DNA of 64,000 nt, taken from Cryptomeria japonica (Eukaryota > Streptophyta > Pinopsida > Cupressales > Cupressaceae). The stretch lies in contig NW_026728909.1 in NCBI RefSeq assembly GCF_030272615.1, forward strand, positions 186,001 to 250,000, in the 5' to 3' direction. Positions 50,483-63,900 of the stretch are shown here, in pieces. Below the pieces are notes generated by a model. It was not told the origin of the DNA, ran no database searches, and worked only from the letters and a program-made list of their open reading frames with translations. A program made the translations under genes and the position numbers. Within the stretch, counting starts at the first letter, position 1. The number at the start of each line of letters is the position of its first letter.

Positions 50483-51576
50483 TTTTATTATTTTAGTAGG
50501 GAAGGGGTCCTAAACCCTTACAAAAAAAACAAATAAACTAGAGAGCAACGACACAATCGCTGGCATCGGATAGCCAACACCCCAGAAAGCATAGAAACAA
50601 CTCTCAAAAGTAATAAAACACTAACAATACCCACATAACTAAACATAATAACCCTCTCCAACTTCCTACTATCCATAATACAACTACTAGCATATAACTA
50701 AAAAGAGTTCATAATAGTATCAGAGTACTTAATCCACATGAAAACACCCAACATAAGGCATGCAGGCCTGTTTAGATAAAAGTCCATGTTAAAACTAATA
50801 CTATCATCTTTTGAAATCAACCCAGACCAAAAAAAAGCACCAACCCAATAGCATCCTACTCATCCTTGATGACGTTCCATTCCCGCACAAGACACTACAT
50901 CAGTTCCTTCTAGATCTTAGGTTACAACATGTCCTCTTTCTGCTCCTCTTGCAGGTTGACATCCTTCATCTTTTTTGCTTTTTTCTTCATCTTTCTCTAT
51001 CTCAAGACAAACCCCATAACGACATTCTGCATAATTCATCAGTAATAGCACATAGGGAATTCAAGGCCTCTCCCATTAGCTGATGTCCTTGCCTATATTC
51101 GTCCATCTTCGCTTTAAGGTTCATGACCTTAACTTGTAGGTTAATTATCTAGTTTTGCTATTATTTGATGCTAAAATTCTCCTCCTCGGTAGGAGAGTCC
51201 TGAGAACAGGGCACCATTTCCACATCCTAAAAAAGTATTTTGAAGCAAGGATTTTTGTTTTGAATCAACCTTGTCCTCTAGAGAATCACTTAAACCCTTT
51301 GAATCCTCCTTACTGTCCTCCCCTTGTTCCTCCCCTTCCACCTGAAATTCCTCATCCTCCCCCCCTCCTCACTAGAGCTCCTGAGTTGTCATCATCATCA
51401 AGGGTAAAAGCCTTTGCCGGTTCAGGGGAAACATCTTCGGTTTCAATTTGTTTTTCTTGTCTTTGGCGAGCAGATGAGCCGACCTTCTTTCACCAAAGTG
51501 ACCCTCCTATTTCTCCTTTTCATGCAGGTTATCTTTCACCTAATCTCATAGTTCTTACAAGATGAAAAATCAGACA
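50483..51576 (-). mobile_element. Unclassified retroelement 3' end, unit 5
   Basis: Counterpart of 1147-2240; no private change noticed. Confidence 0.4.
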
Positions 51577-54466
51577 CCAATAATATCTATAGGTCCATTG
51601 CTATTGTATCCCATCCGTCGTATGATCAGGAATCATTAACCATATTGTTGTGTTGGTATGGCCACCTCTAGAGTAGCAGCTCTGACCTCTTCCTCATCCT
51701 TGTATAGCCAACTAAGGATGTCTTTCCCTTATGATTCATTTGCTAGTGTGCCCAATTGGATAAATTTTCCATCAAACTTGGTGATGGGTTGTGTTGATTG
51801 ATGTGTCGATGCAGAAGGTTGTCCATGAGATTTTGGTGATGTTGGTAATTTTGATAGACACATGGGTTCAAAATAGTATTCTCCCATGCCTTGATCTTTG
51901 ATTTCAACTTTTGTTTGAAGTCCATGGATAAAGACTTGATTTTTTCTTGATGATGATCTAATGCTAAGGAAGCTGGAGCTTTCCTATTGTGTGGAACTAG
52001 GCTGTCTTGAGCTGTCCCCATAGCATTGCAATGTTGAAAAGGATTATTATCGGTAGATATGGAGATTTCCTGTCCATTATATGGGAATTTGACACACTGA
52101 TGGTATGTTGAAGGCACTACTTGCATTTCATGTATCCAAGGATGACCCAATAGAATATTGTATGTTAAGTCTATGTCTAAGACTTGGCACATAGTGTCCC
52201 TTTGTATCAGTCCTACCTAAATAGGTAGTATCACTGTTCCTTTAGATGACTTGTCTTCATCATCATAGGCCTTGATGGTGATCTTTTTGTTTGGATCAAT
52301 AGACTTCTCAAAGAAGCCTAATGCACGGATAAGCTTTAAAGCACATATATTGAGACCAACTCCTCCATCTATTAATACTCTTTTAACTCGATGTTTGTAG
52401 ACTAAGACTTTGATATGAAGGGGAGTGTTATGTGGATGACTCAAAGAGACATTATCATGTTGGAAAAGGTGAGTTTATGAGGCCCTGTCATATGAGCCAC
52501 CATGGCTTGGAATTTTATCAATGTCCAGATCTTGAGGAATGTTTGTTTCAACCAATGCTTGTTCTAAGATATCCTTATCTTTTGGTGAGAACTTGAGCAA
52601 CTCGAGTATAGATATTTGAGCAGGAGTTCTCTGTAGTTGATAAACCAAATCATATTGAGTATTGGGAATAGTGGTGGATGTTGATGTATGCCCTTTCAAG
52701 ACGCATTTTTGAGCTTTGGTTGTCACATTGATTGATGCATGGTCTTGTTTGTCCTTGATTTTTATGACATTTATTTGGTTATCATCTATCAATATGTGAT
52801 TGATGGTGTTGTTGTACAGGTGATTTATACAAGCTCCTCTTGTATCATTTGATGATGGAGCTCCTCCCTTCTTGTAATTTGGAAGAGGATTTTTAAAAGC
52901 ATCGTGGTCACCGTTTGTTTTGAGACCATCAACCATTAAATCACCTCTATTGATCATATCCTGACCAATATTCTTAAGCCTCATGAAATCATTTGTGTGA
53001 TGTCCTTTGTTTCGATGAAAATCACAAAAATACGAATCATTCCACCAAGGTGGTTTGACCTGGGGTTCAAAGTTGTTTATGGTCAGTAATGTGATAATTT
53101 TGTTCGCCAGGAGTTCTCGAAATGTCAATTCTAAGGTTTTCCCTAATGGTGTGTAGATGTGTCTATTTGGGAAAGTGTTGGTGTTACCTCTTTGGTTTGT
53201 ATTATTCCCTCAGTTAGCCTTGTTTATTGTTGTTGCCTTGGGTATTGTTATTGGTATTTGAAATTGAAGGTCCTTGATTGGTATTTTGTGGATAAGTGTT
53301 AGTGCCTTGATTAACACCCTTTTGATTTTTGTTAGATTGTGGATTACCTCATAAAGCTAATACTGGTTGTTTGGACTTCATATCATTAGCATCAGCTCCT
53401 CCATCATTAACAATGTTTTTGTTTCTTGTCCAAAATCTTGATTTGTCTAAAGTGTTGTTGTTATTTTTATTGTTAAAGGAGTGAGTGTTGGATGAGTTAA
53501 TTCCTTCCTTAAATAACTTCAATGTTCCTTTCTTGATGTAGGCTTCCTCTACTTGGATTCCATTTTCTATCAACTTGGTAAAAGCTGGTATGCATTGGAG
53601 CTTGAGTTGATAACACATCTCACTATTTAGATTGTCAATAAAGATCTCCATCTTTTCCTTTTCAGGCATGTCTCGAGGATATCTCGAAACCATACGTCTC
53701 CAACACTGAAGAAACACCATGAATGTTTCATTGCTTTTTTGTTTGGTGTTGCATACATCCAACATGGTGATTGCATCCTAAATATTATAGGAGTATTTTG
53801 TGATAAATTTGTTTACAAACTCATCAAATGATCTGATGGGAAGTGTAAGTTTAGACAACCACTCCATTGTTTTCCCTCCCAAACTTCTTGGGAATAGTCT
53901 CATTAAGAATCATCGTGAGAAAACTCTAGGCTTATGGTACAAAATTCCCGAACATGATTGCGAGGATCACTTTTAGCATCGTATTTGTCGTACTTTCGCA
54001 TATCTGAATTTGGGGGAAAAGGTATCATGTTTAATCTCCTGTCAAAGGAGTAAGGACAGATTTCATCCAAGGAGTATCGCATTGTGGTCCCTTGTTGCAT
54101 GTTCTACATTTGCCTTTGCAGCATTTGGATTTGTTGTGTAAGAGTGACCATGGGTGCATTTGTATGTCGAGGGAAACCTTCCCCCTTTCATTAAGATTAT
54201 CCTGAGGTCGGCCATGGTTGTGTTCGGGGGTGTTATTTTGTTCATGCATGATTTATGGGCCATGTGTTTCTTCTTCTATTTTTTGGTCTTGATAGGCATA
54301 ATTTCTAGACCTTGTTCTAAAAATTCTTTCAGCGACATTCCTTAAGTTTTCGGTATTAAAATCTTTAGGAAGTGTAACTCCTTTTCTAGTTAGCATGAGC
54401 ATATATTTTTCCTCGTTTGCTTCAATAAGTCTTTCCATGAGCCTTTGGAATGAGGGGTTTTCTTGA
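51577..54466 (-). pseudogene. Ty3/gypsy gag-protease-G-patch relic, unit 5
   Basis: Carries the Val-to-Gly change shared with units 3 and 4 (near 52964), and all the common stops and the frameshift. Confidence 0.8.
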
Positions 54467-57371
54467 CATTCTTGGAGTTGTCATTCCTAAGTCACTTTGC
54501 TCAATGATTTGAGAGAAAAGACATTGACTTGAGGGATCATGTTAGATAGAGAACAATGGAACATCCCTTGGGAAGTTGAGCTATTCAATATAGCTCCATA
54601 ACTTGCACCAAGAGTCCCATTGGTGTGTGGATCTTTTGGAACCTTAATTTTACGTTTCTGTACACCACATTTCCTGCACACATTTGTGGCGCCCACCATG
54701 GGGCCGAACCCCATTAATCTTATCATTTTTTTTGTAGGAGCAATATTGCAAGCACGTGGGAAAGCTGGTTTAGCACATTGGGACCTTTCTTTAGTGCGTA
54801 GAAACATTAGTTAGTGCTTCTAGTATACTATTTAGTGAAGACCTCTCCACTAGCACATTTAGACTTTTTGTTAGCACCTGATATTCTGGTTGTATTCTAT
54901 ATCATCATAACGCATTCGACAAACATAGTAGAACATTCGGTAACCATCTTAGCGCATAGAAGTCATTTTGTAGCACATTTTCATGTTTTTGTAGTGCATC
55001 TGCACGTTTCTGTAGCTCACCTGTGCAATAGTCTAATGCATAGCTCTAACAAAGGAAAACGCAAAACTGTAATCGAAGAAAGAAAATTTTAGGCTTGTGA
55101 AGCCCACCCTCAGAATTTGATTATTTTGCTAACTGATTTTGTTCAGGTTCAAACCTTTTTCTGCAGGAGCAATAGGAGTTAGTTTAAGTTTTTCTTTTCT
55201 TTCTTTCAAAAGTTAGTTAAAAAGAACTCACCCTCTTTTTTATTGCAAAAGCTTAAAATAAACCTCATAAGTTCTTTGGGATGTTTAAAATGAACTTCAT
55301 ACTTTCCTTTGGTATTTAAAACAAAACTTCATCTTTTTCTTATTGCATGGGTAAAAAGAACAACAAAGAAAAAAATTTCATTCTTCCAAGTTAGGAAAAC
55401 ACTTCGTTCGGGTTTTAAAAGAACAACAAATTTACTTTTCAATCAACAAAGGTAAAAAGAAATTCACCTTCCTTTGGTGCCTAAAAGGATTCATTTTAAT
55501 TTATTGCAAAAGTAAAAGAAACTCATCTTTATTTTGTGCAAGGAAAAAGGGAAAGTTCTCACTTATCAACTTTAATTTTGTTGACCAAAATCACGATTTC
55601 TTTTGTTGACCAGGATTTCCAATTTTTTGATAGAAAATCATTGCTATAAAAGGTTAAAAAGAACACCATACTTTTTGGAGCAAAATCTCCAAACAGAAGT
55701 TAGCAAATCATTTCTTTGAAAGGTTAAAAAGAACACTTGAGTGCCTTGTCTCGAAAGTGGAAAGTATATGCTCTCCCCTTAATTGGGTGACCAAAATGCC
55801 AAACCACTCTTTCATGCTTTCTTCATTTCAAGCAGTTAAATCATTTAGCAAGCCTGTCATCCCGAGTTTCTCTTAGAGTGCCATTTAAATGGTCGGTGAG
55901 AAGGGAATGACCTAATTTCGAGCCCCATGGTGGGTGCCAGAAATGTTTGTGGGAAATGCAGTGGTGTACAAAAACATAAAATTCAGGTTCCAAAAGATCC
56001 ACACACCAATGGGACTCTTGGTGCAAGTTATGAAGCTATATTGAATAGCTCAACTTCCCAAGGGATGTTCCATTGTTCTCTATCTCACAGGATCCCTCAA
56101 GTCAATGTCTTTTCTCTCAAATCACGGAGCAAAGTGACTTAGGAATAACAACTCCAAGAATGGGTGATGTTTGATTAATTTACCATGATTTCATTCCTAG
56201 ATATGTATGATATTGAATCTATGATGATTTTAAACTAGTATGAATTTTATGTTATGATAAAGATTAGCAATCCTCTCCTAACAATATATACTAGTCTAAC
56301 ATGGATATGCTATGATATTTAAAATTACTTCTAAAATGCTATTAAGATGATTTTATCAAAGAGAGGCTAAATGCTCAGTAAAATGACTATAGATTACATG
56401 CATGAAACTTGGATATCTCAAAATGAGAGAATGAGAGCTCTATTTATAGGGAAAATAGGGAAATGGATGGTCAAGATTGGATAATCTTAACAAGGGCCAG
56501 GATTGAAAGTTATCAATCCATGTTTACAATTCTCACCAATGAAATGGTGACAATTGTCAACAAGAGGTTGCTTGAGAGGAGATGAAATAATAATTAAATG
56601 CTTGAGAAGACATGATGGTTACCTTAGGAGCTAAGGGTTAATGTTAGGTTAGGGTTATCCATTGGATAAAGCTTTTACCCAAGCAGTAAACTCTTGTGCA
56701 AGGGTTAAAGGGATAACCAAAGTTAAAGCCATGAATGTTTTATGAGACCCTTGGGTTAGATGAGGGTTGAGTTAGAGAGAAAGTCTCTAGCCATGAAAGA
56801 AGGTTGAGTTAACCATTAATGGTTATGAAGACTTTGAGGGTTAACTTGTTGAGGACATAAAGCCTTTAATAGTTATTGAAGACTTTGAGGGTTTGAGAAG
56901 TGACTTCCCTTTTCTTAGGGATGTGACAATAATTAGGAGATGGATTAGGCTAAATTAGAATTGATTAGAATAATCTAGAAGGGGTTTAGGGAGGCAAGTG
57001 GGAGATGTAGGAAAATGGAAGTGGAGGAAAAAGGAATTTAATTAAAATAAAACTACTTTATTTCAATCAAATAGATGCAACTTGCATAAATACAAGTGAG
57101 GGATTTAAATAAATAAATTAGAATTATTTATTTGCAAGGATTAATTTAATTAAATGTAAGTTTAATTAAAAGGGGAGAAGGGGGAATTTAATTAAATAAA
57201 GTAATTTATTTAATCAAAGGCTAGAAAAGGCTTAGGTGAACTTAATTAAATAAATTGAGTAATTCATTTAATCAAATAGATGAATATAAAGAATTTAATT
57301 AAATAGAAGAATGAGATTAAAATAAATATTAAATATTCATTTAGGAAAGTGGTCAGATTTATACGTCTACA
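54467..57371. mobile_element. Head-to-head LTR block, unit 5
   Basis: LTR fragment 54467-54682 (+), primer-binding site 54687-54704, leader 54705-55921 with the 21 bp repeat at 54771-55048, second site 55922-55939 (-), complete LTR 55944-57371 (-). Confidence 0.72.
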
Positions 57372-58380
57372 ATAATTACTATCATATCACCAATAATGTG
57401 ATAAAGGCAATTTGTATGTAATATATAGTTACGGAAAAATTTCTCCCATCTTATTATTATAGTTTAAAAATTTTAAATATGTGTATATCCATGCAAATTT
57501 ATTAGAATCCACTATTATGGATTGAGTTGATACAATATGTATTGGAAAGTAGATTAGTTTTGTGTTGAGTATATTTATTTATTAATTCTTACTCTATCTT
57601 ATTAGCACCATATGTCCTTGTCACATCAAAGAGTGACATATCTTACTACAAACATAAAATAAATACATAATGAATACATATTTCAAAATTAGAAATATAT
57701 AACAACTTTCAACTAAAAAATATAAAATTAATTTCAAGTAAAATGAAATAATCTTTCCAAATAAAATAACTCATAACATTTAAATAAAAATAAGAACAAG
57801 AAAAAAAAAATGTCAAGTAATATAATTTTAATTATTGTAAAGTAATTTGGCTCATGGGTTCCTTTCCCTATTGAGGTGGTTGGAGATAGGGTGAAGAACT
57901 GATAGTGCTAAGTGCAAAAGTGTGTGGACTTCTTAAAGGCCTCCATTAATGTAGTGAGTCTAGATCATGTCAACTCGTCCTTTGCATTCACAAACAACCA
58001 AAAACCTAATCAAGATATTCCAAAAGGTAATAATGTGAAAATTGAAACTTAGTTTCTCTAGTATGTTTAGTTTGAATGTAAAGCTGATAAGAGATATTGG
58101 ATGTAGCTACTATGTAGGATTTTGTCTACGTAAGTAAGAGTAGAGATGCATTCTGGCCCTATTTTAGATTTGTTATTTAATTGAAAAATTTTCAATTTTT
58201 AATATATATGGAATGCAACACCCAAAAGTAGCTAGTTTACAAAAAAATCAATTGTGACTCAAAATTTTATTTGATGAATGTAAATAATCTATATTTTAAA
58301 ATTAAGATTTATAATTCAAAACAAGTAAATATCTGTATTATTTGAATATATATATATATTTAATATATTAGAACTTAAAA
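57372..58380. other. AT-rich convergent spacer, unit 5
   Basis: No gene recognised. Private T-to-A change at 57466. Confidence 0.6.
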
Positions 58381-58629
58381 TGTTAAAAAGATAACTGCAT
58401 ATGGATTAGCTTTTCCTCATTACCCATTAAAATACCGATGGAATTTTATTTACAATAAACTGTGATACTTGGAAACTGGCATGTATACCTTACACCAACC
58501 GATGGCTTATTTACATGACTCTACCAAATGATAGTTTATGCCACCATATATCAGATACTAAATACACGGGTGATAAGATCATAGCTGATTATTTGGAGGT
58601 TATAATGACTATGATGATCCTATATATAT

Positions 58630-59424
58630 CTAGGGACAGAATACAATACTATAGTCGGTGGTACCAGAGGGGCAGGTGAAAGTGCTGGAAGAATCGTCCT
58701 TAGCATAACTGTATGCCTGTGGGCACTGGTTCTTGAACATCATCGAGTAGTTTGTGGCGGGGCAGTTCTTGACATAGGAACCTCTGCAGCAATACTGGTC
58801 AGTTTGAAAGACAGTACAGGCACTATTGCATCCACCATTCACCTTCAATTCAGCAGGGCAAGCAGCATTCACGTCGGCTTTGCATGCAGGGGCAGTGCAC
58901 TGTCCATTTGTAGGATTGATGGAGAGAGGAACGTTGAAGCCGTCAACCAGGGAGACATCGTAGAAGTCCTGGTTGCCATCTCCATTTAGGGTGTACTCGA
59001 CCAGCGTGGTCGGAACGCCCCCCGAGACTTGGCAGCTCAGTTGGCCGTTGCAGTCACCAGTTTGACAGGTTCCTCGGCCGCTCGCATCGAAAGAACAGCC
59101 AGTTCGGCCCCAGAATCTTGCTGCCTTTGTCCCTGCCGGCACATCGACGGTCCATGTCTGACCTTGGTCAAGCTGCTGCCCTCCTCCTGGTAGTCCTGCC
59201 GCCCAAACTGTGTACCCGCACTGGTTTCGTATATCAAACTTAACTGCCCACGCCTCTGCAACAAAACATACACACACAAAAATTATCGTAAGGCCTAGAG
59301 AGATGTATATACCATTCAACAACCTACAACACGTATTATTTTACCAACACATCTTACGTTGCATATGTAAAGATATGGCCAGTCCAGCCACAAGAACAAG
59401 CGCAAGATCTGATACCATCGCCAT
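58630..59424 (-). CDS. Thaumatin-like protein B, copy 5
   Basis: Exons complement(59358..59424) and complement(58630..59255). The protein is identical to copies 1-3, with one silent change at the Ala67 codon (near 59122). Its 3' flank has a private A at 58399 where the other units keep CpG. TATA box 59498-59491 and AATAAA 58450-58445 on the minus strand. Confidence 0.93.
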
Positions 59425-59651
59425 TATACCGTCTGAATTGAACGATTGAATGAAGATAGATAGATTGGGTATATGAGGAGGGATTATTCATTTATATAGA
59501 AAAAGATCGCTCCGCCGGTCATGAAGGAAGCAACAGAGGAAGGACCCGGCATGAGAAGGCTAGTATCGTACGCATTCCGGTTACAGAATTCAAGCTTGCA
59601 TTTATAACATGACTTGACTTCAGGTAAGAGCTGCCCAGTTTCCAACCGTAA
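59425..59651 (-). promoter_or_regulatory. TLP-B5 promoter
   Basis: Single-module promoter; no change noticed. Confidence 0.7.
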
Positions 59652-61188
59652 GGGTCATCAATATTCAGATAATAGCTGTAATATTAAAGACAACCAAGTT
59701 TCACAACAAATCAAACCAACAAAACATAAATAGCCATATGATATGGGAAAAAAAGGATGTTGGATTTAGTTTCATTGAACTTTAACTCTAAAGTAGCCAA
59801 ATAAATATATAAGGACTTCCTAAAGTTTATTTTTTTATTTATTTTTGTAGCCCCCACCAATATTGTATAATAGACAAATTAGATATGGGACTGAGCATTA
59901 AGACTTCTATTTGAAGACCAACCCTAGATAACACCCTTGGCCCTTCAACTATTAATAAATAATTTAGAGCCAACTACCTTAAGAATAAATATATAACGGG
60001 GTGAAGGACTCCCTTGTAAGATAAAATAGGACAAGAATGAAATATTGAAAAAAGAATTTAATATGATCTAACAAATATATTTTTCAAATTACCAATATAA
60101 ACCTGTAAATTGGGAAAGAAATCTAGACTCCTAAAGAGGAATTGCTTATCTACAAAGAGAAAATATTCTCAAGGAGTTTCAAGCCTTTTGCAAATAGGGA
60201 AGGGTTGCAAAGAAGATGTAAGGGAGTTTAGATTACTTTCTTAGAATTTCTTAGTCATAGTTAAAATTTTATGTATGATTACTTATTTTTAATCTCATTG
60301 TTTGAAACTAAGTATATACAAAGAAAAAAAATCCTAAAATAATCATAAAAAAAATCTCTGACTAGAAAATTTTAAATATTTAGAAAATATAGTTGTCCTT
60401 TTAGATTTGCAAATTTCTAAAAAAAACTTGTTCCCCTAGACCTAATCGACATTTCAAGATATTCTTATTTCACTATTGATAATAATTTAGTCTATTTTTT
60501 TAAATCATAAGTTCATATTCCACTACTTATTTAACATTTTTATTTGAAAGCAAATAATACCTATTTAAAAATTAAACCAATTTTTTGAAATTATTATAAT
60601 ATTAGTTACAAAAGTCAATTAAAATGTATATTTTTCAAATATTAAATTTTAAACTATTGATATGTTGAGTATTAATTAATAAGTTGTAATCTCACTTTTA
60701 ATTATCGACAAACTTGAAAAATTTATAAATACATTAATAAACATAAAATTTTAAAAATAGATTGAGAAACATTCATAAGAAAACAAAGTATATAATTTAG
60801 AAAAATGGATCAATCAAACAAAATATCAAGTTTAACCAAAAGAAATTGTAAGCTTTTCCAATTTGATTCTATGAACTTAACATCTTCTTCAAATAATTTT
60901 TCTACAGTTTTTTGTTTGAACATTATTTATTAATAAATTGTATTCTCACTTTTAATTACTAATAAACTTAAATAAATTTATAAATACATTAATAAGAATA
61001 AATTTAAAAAATAGATTTAAAAACACTTATAAGAAAACAAAATATATAATTTTTAAAAAGTGGGTCAATCAAACAAAATATCAAGTTTAAGCAAAAGAAA
61101 TTCTATGAAGTTAAAATCTTTATCAAGATAATTTTACATCTTCCGATTTGATTCTTAGGCTACCTTGGCTTTTCAAGTCACTGAAATA
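59652..61188. other. AT-rich divergent intergenic DNA, unit 5
   Basis: No gene seen; 254 bp direct duplication at 60671-61155, with the T-to-C change shared with unit 4 near 61025. Confidence 0.6.
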
Positions 61189-61779
61189 GTTAGGATCAAA
61201 AACTGGCCAGCTGTTACCTAGAGTCATTTCATGTATTCAATGCAGGTTTGAGTTCTGATAAACCAGGGCTCTCGTAGCATCCACGGCTTCTCAGCCGGGT
61301 CCATGCTAGTTTGCTTCCTTCTGAAGTTATTACGGTCGGAAACTGGGCAGCGGTTACCTGAAGTCAAGTCATGCACTAAATGCAACCTGAAGTCAAGTCA
61401 TGCACTAAATGTAAGTTTGAATTCTAATAACAAGGGCTTTCGTACGATGCATTGACAATTCTATGAATACAATACATGTTACACATTTTATGCATATAAT
61501 ACATGTTGCATATACATATAACTGCATCTTAGAATCTTATTCATACAATGCATGTTACACATCCTATGCATATAATGCATTTTACATAGACATATAACTA
61601 CATGCAGATGCATCGTAGAAGCTGGATAGAGGGTGCCCTCGTACGTCACACTACTGCTCAGACTGAGTCCATGCTTCCTTCGTGTCTGCCCGGGAGATCT
61701 TTTCCTATATAAATGATGAATCCTTCTTCATATACTCAATCTATCCATCTTCATTCGACCGTTCAATACAGACGGTATA
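61189..61779 (+). promoter_or_regulatory. TLP-A6 extended promoter with 10 bp deletion
   Basis: Same two modules and 29 bp tandem repeat, but the ATGCAT-rich block is 10 bp shorter, which removes one ATGCAT element near 61521-61530. TATA box 61706-61713. Confidence 0.68.
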
Positions 61780-62563
61780 ATGGCAACAGTATCAGATCTT
61801 GTGCTTATTCTTGTGGCTGGACTGGCTATATATCTTCAGATGCAAGGTAAGCTGTATTGGTAACATAAGAGTTTTAGATTGAATACACTATATATCCGAG
61901 GTTCACAATAATAATATGCGTGTGTTTTTTGTTGCAGAGGCGGCAGCAGTTAAGTTTGAGATAACGAACCAGTGCAGGTACACGGTTTGGGCGGCAGGAT
62001 TACCCGGCGGAGGGCAGCAGCTCGACCAGGGTAAGACATGGACCGTCGATGTGCCGGCAGGGACAAAGGGAGCAAGATTCTGGGGCCGAACCGGCTGCTC
62101 TTTTGATGCGAGCGACCGAGGAACCTGTCAAACCGGTGACTGCAACGGCCAATTGAGCTGCCAGGTCTCGGGAGGCATTCCCACCACGCTGGCTGAGTAC
62201 ACCCTCAATGGAGATGGCAACAAGGACTTCTACGACGTCTCCCTGGTGGACGAATTCAACGGTCCTCTCTCCATCAATCCTACAAACGGACAGTGCACTG
62301 CCCCTGCATGCAAAGCCGACGTCAATGCTGTTTGCCCTGCTGAGTTGAAGGTGAATGGCGGATGCAATAGTGCCTGCACTGTCTTTCAAACTGACCAGTA
62401 TTGCTACAGAGGTGCCTATGTCGACAACTGCCCTGCCACAAACTACTCGATGATCTTCAAGAACCAGTGCCCTCAGGCCTACAGTTATGCCAAGGATGAT
62501 ACTTCCAGCACTTTCACCTGCCCTTCTGGAACCACTGACTACAGTATTGTATTCTGTCCCTAA
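61780..62563 (+). CDS. Thaumatin-like protein A, copy 6
   Basis: Exons 61780-61846 and 61938-62563. The protein is the TLP-A consensus, with Tyr179 and the three glycine replacements. It is driven by the promoter with the 10 bp deletion. AATAAA 62736-62741. Confidence 0.92.
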
Positions 62564-62806
62564 ATCTATATAGGAGTATGCTCATCTACATCCTAATAAT
62601 CAGCTATGAGTGTATCACCTCCGTATTTAGTATCTGATATATGGTGGCATAAACTATCACTCGGTAGTCATATAAATAAGCCATCATTTGTTGTAAGGCG
62701 TTAGATGCAATTTTGAAGTATCACAGTTTACTATAAATAAAAGTCCAATATTCTAATGGGCAATTTGAAATAGGTAATTCATATGCAATATCTTTTTATA
62801 AATGTC

Positions 62807-63900
62807 TTTTATTATTTTAGTAGGGAAGGGGTCCTAAACCCTTACAAAAAAAACAAATAAACTAGAGAGCAACGACACAATCGCTGGCATCGGATAGCCA
62901 ACACCCCAGAAAGCATAGAAACAACTCTCAAAAGTAATAAAACACTAACAATACCCACATAACTAAACATAATAACCCTCTCCAACTTCCTACTATCCAT
63001 AATACAACTACTAGCATATAACTAAAAAGAGTTCATAATAGTATCAGAGTACTTAATCCACATGAAAACACCCAACATAAGGCATGCAGGCCTGTTTAGA
63101 TAAAAGTCCATGTTAAAACTAATACTATCATCTTTTGAAATCAACCCAGACCAAAAAAAAGCACCAACCCAATAGCATCCTACTCATCCTTGATGACGTT
63201 CCATTCCCGCACAAGACACTACATCAGTTCCTTCTAGATCTTAGGTTACAACATGTCCTCTTTCTGCTCCTCTTGCAGGTTGACATCCTTCATCTTTTTT
63301 GCTTTTTTCTTCATCTTTCTCTATCTCAAGACAAACCCCATAACGACATTCTGCATAATTCATCAGTAATAGCACATAGGGAATTCAAGGCCTCTCCCAT
63401 TAGCTGATGTCCTTGCCTATATTCGTCCATCTTCGCTTTAAGGTTCATGACCTTAACTTGTAGGTTAATTATCTAGTTTTGCTATTATTTGATGCTAAAA
63501 TTCTCCTCCTCGGTAGGAGAGTCCTGAGAACAGGGCACCATTTCCACATCCTAAAAAAGTATTTTGAAGCAAGGATTTTTGTTTTGAATCAACCTTGTCC
63601 TCTAGAGAATCACTTAAACCCTTTGAATCCTCCTTACTGTCCTCCCCTTGTTCCTCCCCTTCCACCTGAAATTCCTCATCCTCCCCCCCTCCTCACTAGA
63701 GCTCCTGAGTTGTCATCATCATCAAGGGTAAAAGCCTTTGCCGGTTCAGGGGAAACATCTTCGGTTTCAATTTGTTTTTCTTGTCTTTGGCGAGCAGATG
63801 AGCCGACCTTCTTTCACCAAAGTGACCCTCCTATTTCTCCTTTTCATGCAGGTTATCTTTCACCTAATCTCATAGTTCTTACAAGATGAAAAATCAGACA
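62807..63900 (-). mobile_element. Unclassified retroelement 3' end, unit 6
   Basis: Counterpart of 1147-2240 in the last, incomplete unit. Confidence 0.4.

Larger units (their letters stand above)
49337..61660. repeat. Tandem array unit 5 (12,324 bp, 10 bp deletion)
   Basis: The only unit with a length change: 10 bp are missing near 61521-61530, between two copies of TGCATCT, in the promoter of the last TLP-A. Private substitutions at 57466 and 58399 and one silent change in TLP-B. Confidence 0.97.
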
